A stretch of 8,386 nucleotides of DNA from an uncultured Synechococcus sp. (GTDB lineage Bacteria; Cyanobacteriota; Cyanobacteriia; PCC-6307; Cyanobiaceae). The stretch spans positions 1 to 8,386 of the forward strand of contig CAJWIC010000050.1 in assembly GCA_913040905.1 (NCBI GenBank), read 5' to 3'. A program made the translations under genes and the position numbers. Numbering within the stretch: the first letter of the stretch is position 1; each line of letters opens with the position of its first letter. Shown here piece by piece: positions 6,593 to 8,386 of the stretch. The notes beneath the pieces are model-generated. The model made no database searches. It was not told the DNA's origin and worked only from the letters and a program-made list of their open reading frames with translations.

Positions 6593-7519
6593 GTGATCAC
6601 GGTTTGCATGAACCGTCTCGAGCACCTGCGAGCGGCTGCCTCCCGTGTGGCGCAATGGGAGCATCATTTTGAACACATTGTTGTTGATTGGTGCAGCCAG
6701 AGACCGATTGAGCGGGATCACTTATCTTCCGATCCGCGGTTGAGATTGGTTCGGGTTGATGGGGTTGCCGATTGGCATCCAGGCCAGGCTTATAACTTCG
6801 CGGCCTCCTGTGCGCAGGGTGAGTGGTTGTTTCGTTTGGATGCTGATTGTTGGGTCCAGAATCTGGATCCAACGTCGCTGATCCATCAGAGCGAGATCCC
6901 GGCCTGGGTGGCCAACGCGTCGCAAGAGGGAAGTCTGGGTGAAATTCTGGTTCCGGCTGAAAAATTCTGGGGCATTGGCGGTTACAGCGAGCTGATGAGG
7001 GGCTACGGCTTTGAAGACAAGGATTTTGTGTATCGCCTTGAAGCCGCGCACCATGCGTCCTGTGGATCTCTCGCTGCTGAACAGGTTCACTTCATCCCCC
7101 ACGGACCCCAGTTGCGGGCTGTTGTGCGGGATTCGGATGCCGTTGCTCGAGCATTCAAACGATCGAGTTCGGCCTACAACCGTTTTGTTGCGGCATCAGT
7201 GCCTTGGACTGCTCGACGTCGGCGTGCGTCCTATCGGGAGCTCGGTGCTGATCACTGGTTGTGGGAGATGGGGACGTTGCCGGAATTGCCGGCGTCGATC
7301 GCTGAAGAAGCGCGTCGTATCCGACGCTCAACGTTCTGGGGCCATTTCTTGATGTTGCCCGAGCAGTATGTGATTCATGCACCGCAGGTGTTGTTGCCCT
7401 CTGATCAATCGGGGCGCTTCCATGTGCGCTGGTTCCATCGGCTGTATTGGCAGACCGTACGGCGACTGATTGCCTTGCCCCTTGATCTCCTTTCTGTTGT
7501 GCGGCGTTTGCGGGGATGA
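6572..7519 (+). CDS. GT-A glycosyltransferase, galactosyltransferase-type C-terminal motif (second paralogue)
   Basis: The ATG overlaps the stop of the fusion gene (ATGA), giving 315 residues; a weak AGCAGG lies 7 nt upstream. Motifs run in the same order as in the paralogue at 2471-3463: ISVITVCMNR (6-15), AYNFAAS (73-79), LDAD (89-92, DxD-like), GGYSELMRGYGFEDKD (136-151), then IPHGP (175-179), and the tail motif HVRWFHRLYWQTVRRL (284-299) followed by a hydrophobic and basic end. From the ISxxTVCMNR strand through LDAD I count 44 identities in 87 ungapped positions against the paralogue. The core catalytic residues are retained in both copies. It is a soluble or membrane-associated inverting transferase by family; no signal peptide is seen. 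Divergence between the copies suggests different donors or acceptors rather than redundancy. Its stop overlaps the next start by 4 nt. Confidence 0.9.
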   Translation: MTSPSISVITVCMNRLEHLRAAASRVAQWEHHFEHIVVDWCSQRPIERDHLSSDPRLRLVRVDGVADWHPGQAYNFAASCAQGEWLFRLDADCWVQNLDPTSLIHQSEIPAWVANASQEGSLGEILVPAEKFWGIGGYSELMRGYGFEDKDFVYRLEAAHHASCGSLAAEQVHFIPHGPQLRAVVRDSDAVARAFKRSSSAYNRFVAASVPWTARRRRASYRELGADHWLWEMGTLPELPASIAEEARRIRRSTFWGHFLMLPEQYVIHAPQVLLPSDQSGRFHVRWFHRLYWQTVRRLIALPLDLLSVVRRLRG

Positions 7520-8386
7520 CGGGCAAGCTGTTGATCTCCTGCAAGGCCTGGTTGGGTCGATTTCTGCGCCGTTTGTTGCGCGTGCCAGCCGAATATCTCG
7601 TTCGCCCTCAGCTCCGTGAAGGGTGTTTGTTGGAGGCGTATCGGGGTCTTGTTCATCAGGCCTATCTGTCGCCATCCTTTCAGCCCCAGCTCAGTGACCA
7701 GGTGTTCTGGAAAGGGCAGTGGAGACCGTGGCAAGGATTGCCCCCGACAAAATCACCTGCTGCACGGGAAAGAGATAATGCTGTTCATCATTACGGCCAT
7801 GATGTTGTCCTGAAGCGATATGCATCTCTCCCTTTGGTTGCTCATCCACTCCCTTTCTTGTTGGAGCATGGGGTCAACTTCAGTGATGAGTCGACCTTTG
7901 AAAAGCCAGAAGATTGGGTTCGGACGTATCTCTGTATGGGGCCGCGTCGTGCATCTCTGCTGCAACAGCATGACGGGGTCTTGGGGAAAGCGATCGGTCC
8001 GTACATTCGTTATGCCCAGCCTCCCGTTGATCAGGAGCGTTTGGCCGCCCTGCGGCGTCAGTTGGGTCGGGTGTTGTTGCTGATCCCTCCCCATTCAACG
8101 GCCCAGCTCAATCGCTCGTGGTCTGATCGGGATTGGGTGGATCTGGTGGAGTCGCATCGCCGATGTTGCGGCTATCAGCATGTGATTTGGATGGGATTCT
8201 GGAAGGATCCATTTCCTTCACATCCACTACCCAAGGATTGGATTTTCGCCAGCAACGGCCATGCCTCCAATCCGTGGTTCCTCGATTGCCAGCGTTTGTT
8301 GTTTGAACTGAGTGAGGCGGTTTGCTGTTTTTCGATGGGGACCCATGTGGGTTACGCGATCGAGCTGAACAAGCCGTTGTTGATGT
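7516..8386 (+). CDS. Putative GT-B-like surface-polysaccharide protein, 3' partial
   Basis: The ATG at 7516 overlaps the previous stop (ATGA), and the frame stays open for 290 codons to the right edge, so the C-terminus is missing. No good Shine-Dalgarno is seen; coupling is likely. The N-terminus has a basic amphipathic segment (WLGRFLRRLLRVP, 12-24) but no signal peptide. Visible landmarks are LPFLLEHGVNF (112-122), a strand RVLLLIPPHS (185-194) after IGPYIRYAQPP (160-170), HVIWMGF (222-228), and a terminal SMGTHVGYAIELNKPLLM (273-290). The last recalls the donor-side motif of GT-B-type proteins in capsule and lipopolysaccharide clusters, where a Gly-Thr-His-x-Gly-Tyr-Ala helix precedes a Lys-Pro strand. 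I cannot assign a named family. A glycosyltransferase or related polysaccharide enzyme is the best guess from motif and neighbourhood. Coding is well supported by the long open frame and the overlap. Confidence 0.8.
   Translation, partial: MTGKLLISCKAWLGRFLRRLLRVPAEYLVRPQLREGCLLEAYRGLVHQAYLSPSFQPQLSDQVFWKGQWRPWQGLPPTKSPAARERDNAVHHYGHDVVLKRYASLPLVAHPLPFLLEHGVNFSDESTFEKPEDWVRTYLCMGPRRASLLQQHDGVLGKAIGPYIRYAQPPVDQERLAALRRQLGRVLLLIPPHSTAQLNRSWSDRDWVDLVESHRRCCGYQHVIWMGFWKDPFPSHPLPKDWIFASNGHASNPWFLDCQRLLFELSEAVCCFSMGTHVGYAIELNKPLLM

Noticed and set aside
7505..7530. Possible hairpin at the junction of the second GT-A gene and the last gene
   Set aside because: Only 4-bp arms (TTGC and GCAA) can pair before mismatches, so it is not distinguishable from chance.
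1..8386. Cyanobacterial HIP1 octamer GCGATCGC as a taxonomic marker
   Set aside because: Only near matches were seen, for example around 1180, 7991 and 8356. Absence is compatible with marine picocyanobacteria but proves nothing.

Overview
The window is wall-to-wall coding on the + strand. It holds seven genes in one transcriptional direction, two of them cut by the window edges, with no intergenic space longer than 5 nt. Every junction is an abutment, a 4-nt start/stop overlap (GTGA or ATGA), or a 5-nt gap, so this is one tightly coupled operon. I see no tRNA, rRNA, CRISPR array, insertion sequence, internal promoter or terminator. No stretch of 300 bases lacks a gene.

Layout, left to right: (1) the 3' two thirds of a PglK/MsbA-type ABC exporter (fused membrane and ATPase domains); (2) a GT4-like GT-B glycosyltransferase; (3) a GT-A glycosyltransferase with a galactosyltransferase-type C-terminal motif; (4) an unrecognised, probably all-helical protein with an Arg/Trp-rich N-terminus; (5) a 741-residue protein made of two complete GT4 glycosyltransferases fused head to tail; (6) a second GT-A glycosyltransferase that is a clear paralogue of gene 3; (7) the first 290 residues of a protein ending, as far as visible, in a GT-B-like motif.

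The set fits assembly and export of a surface glycan (capsule, exopolysaccharide, O-antigen-like chain or glycoprotein glycan). The five or six transferase domains would build the chain in the cytoplasm and the ABC protein would flip the lipid-linked product. That pathway is inference from gene content. No sugar-nucleotide synthesis gene, initiating phosphoglycosyl transferase or polymerase lies in the window, so the cluster extends beyond it.

Organism: a Gram-negative-type bacterium of moderate to high GC. TTG-rich leucine usage, the style of the proteins and a dense glycosyltransferase island suggest a marine picocyanobacterium (Synechococcus type). I hold this at low to moderate confidence, because nothing in the window is diagnostic. 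The perfect cyanobacterial HIP1 octamer (GCGATCGC) was not seen.

The most interesting points are the paralogous GT-A pair bracketing genes 4 and 5, the double-GT4 fusion, a perfect 11-bp inverted repeat that pairs the start codon of gene 6, and the repeated basic-aromatic tails and heads that may tether these proteins to the membrane.
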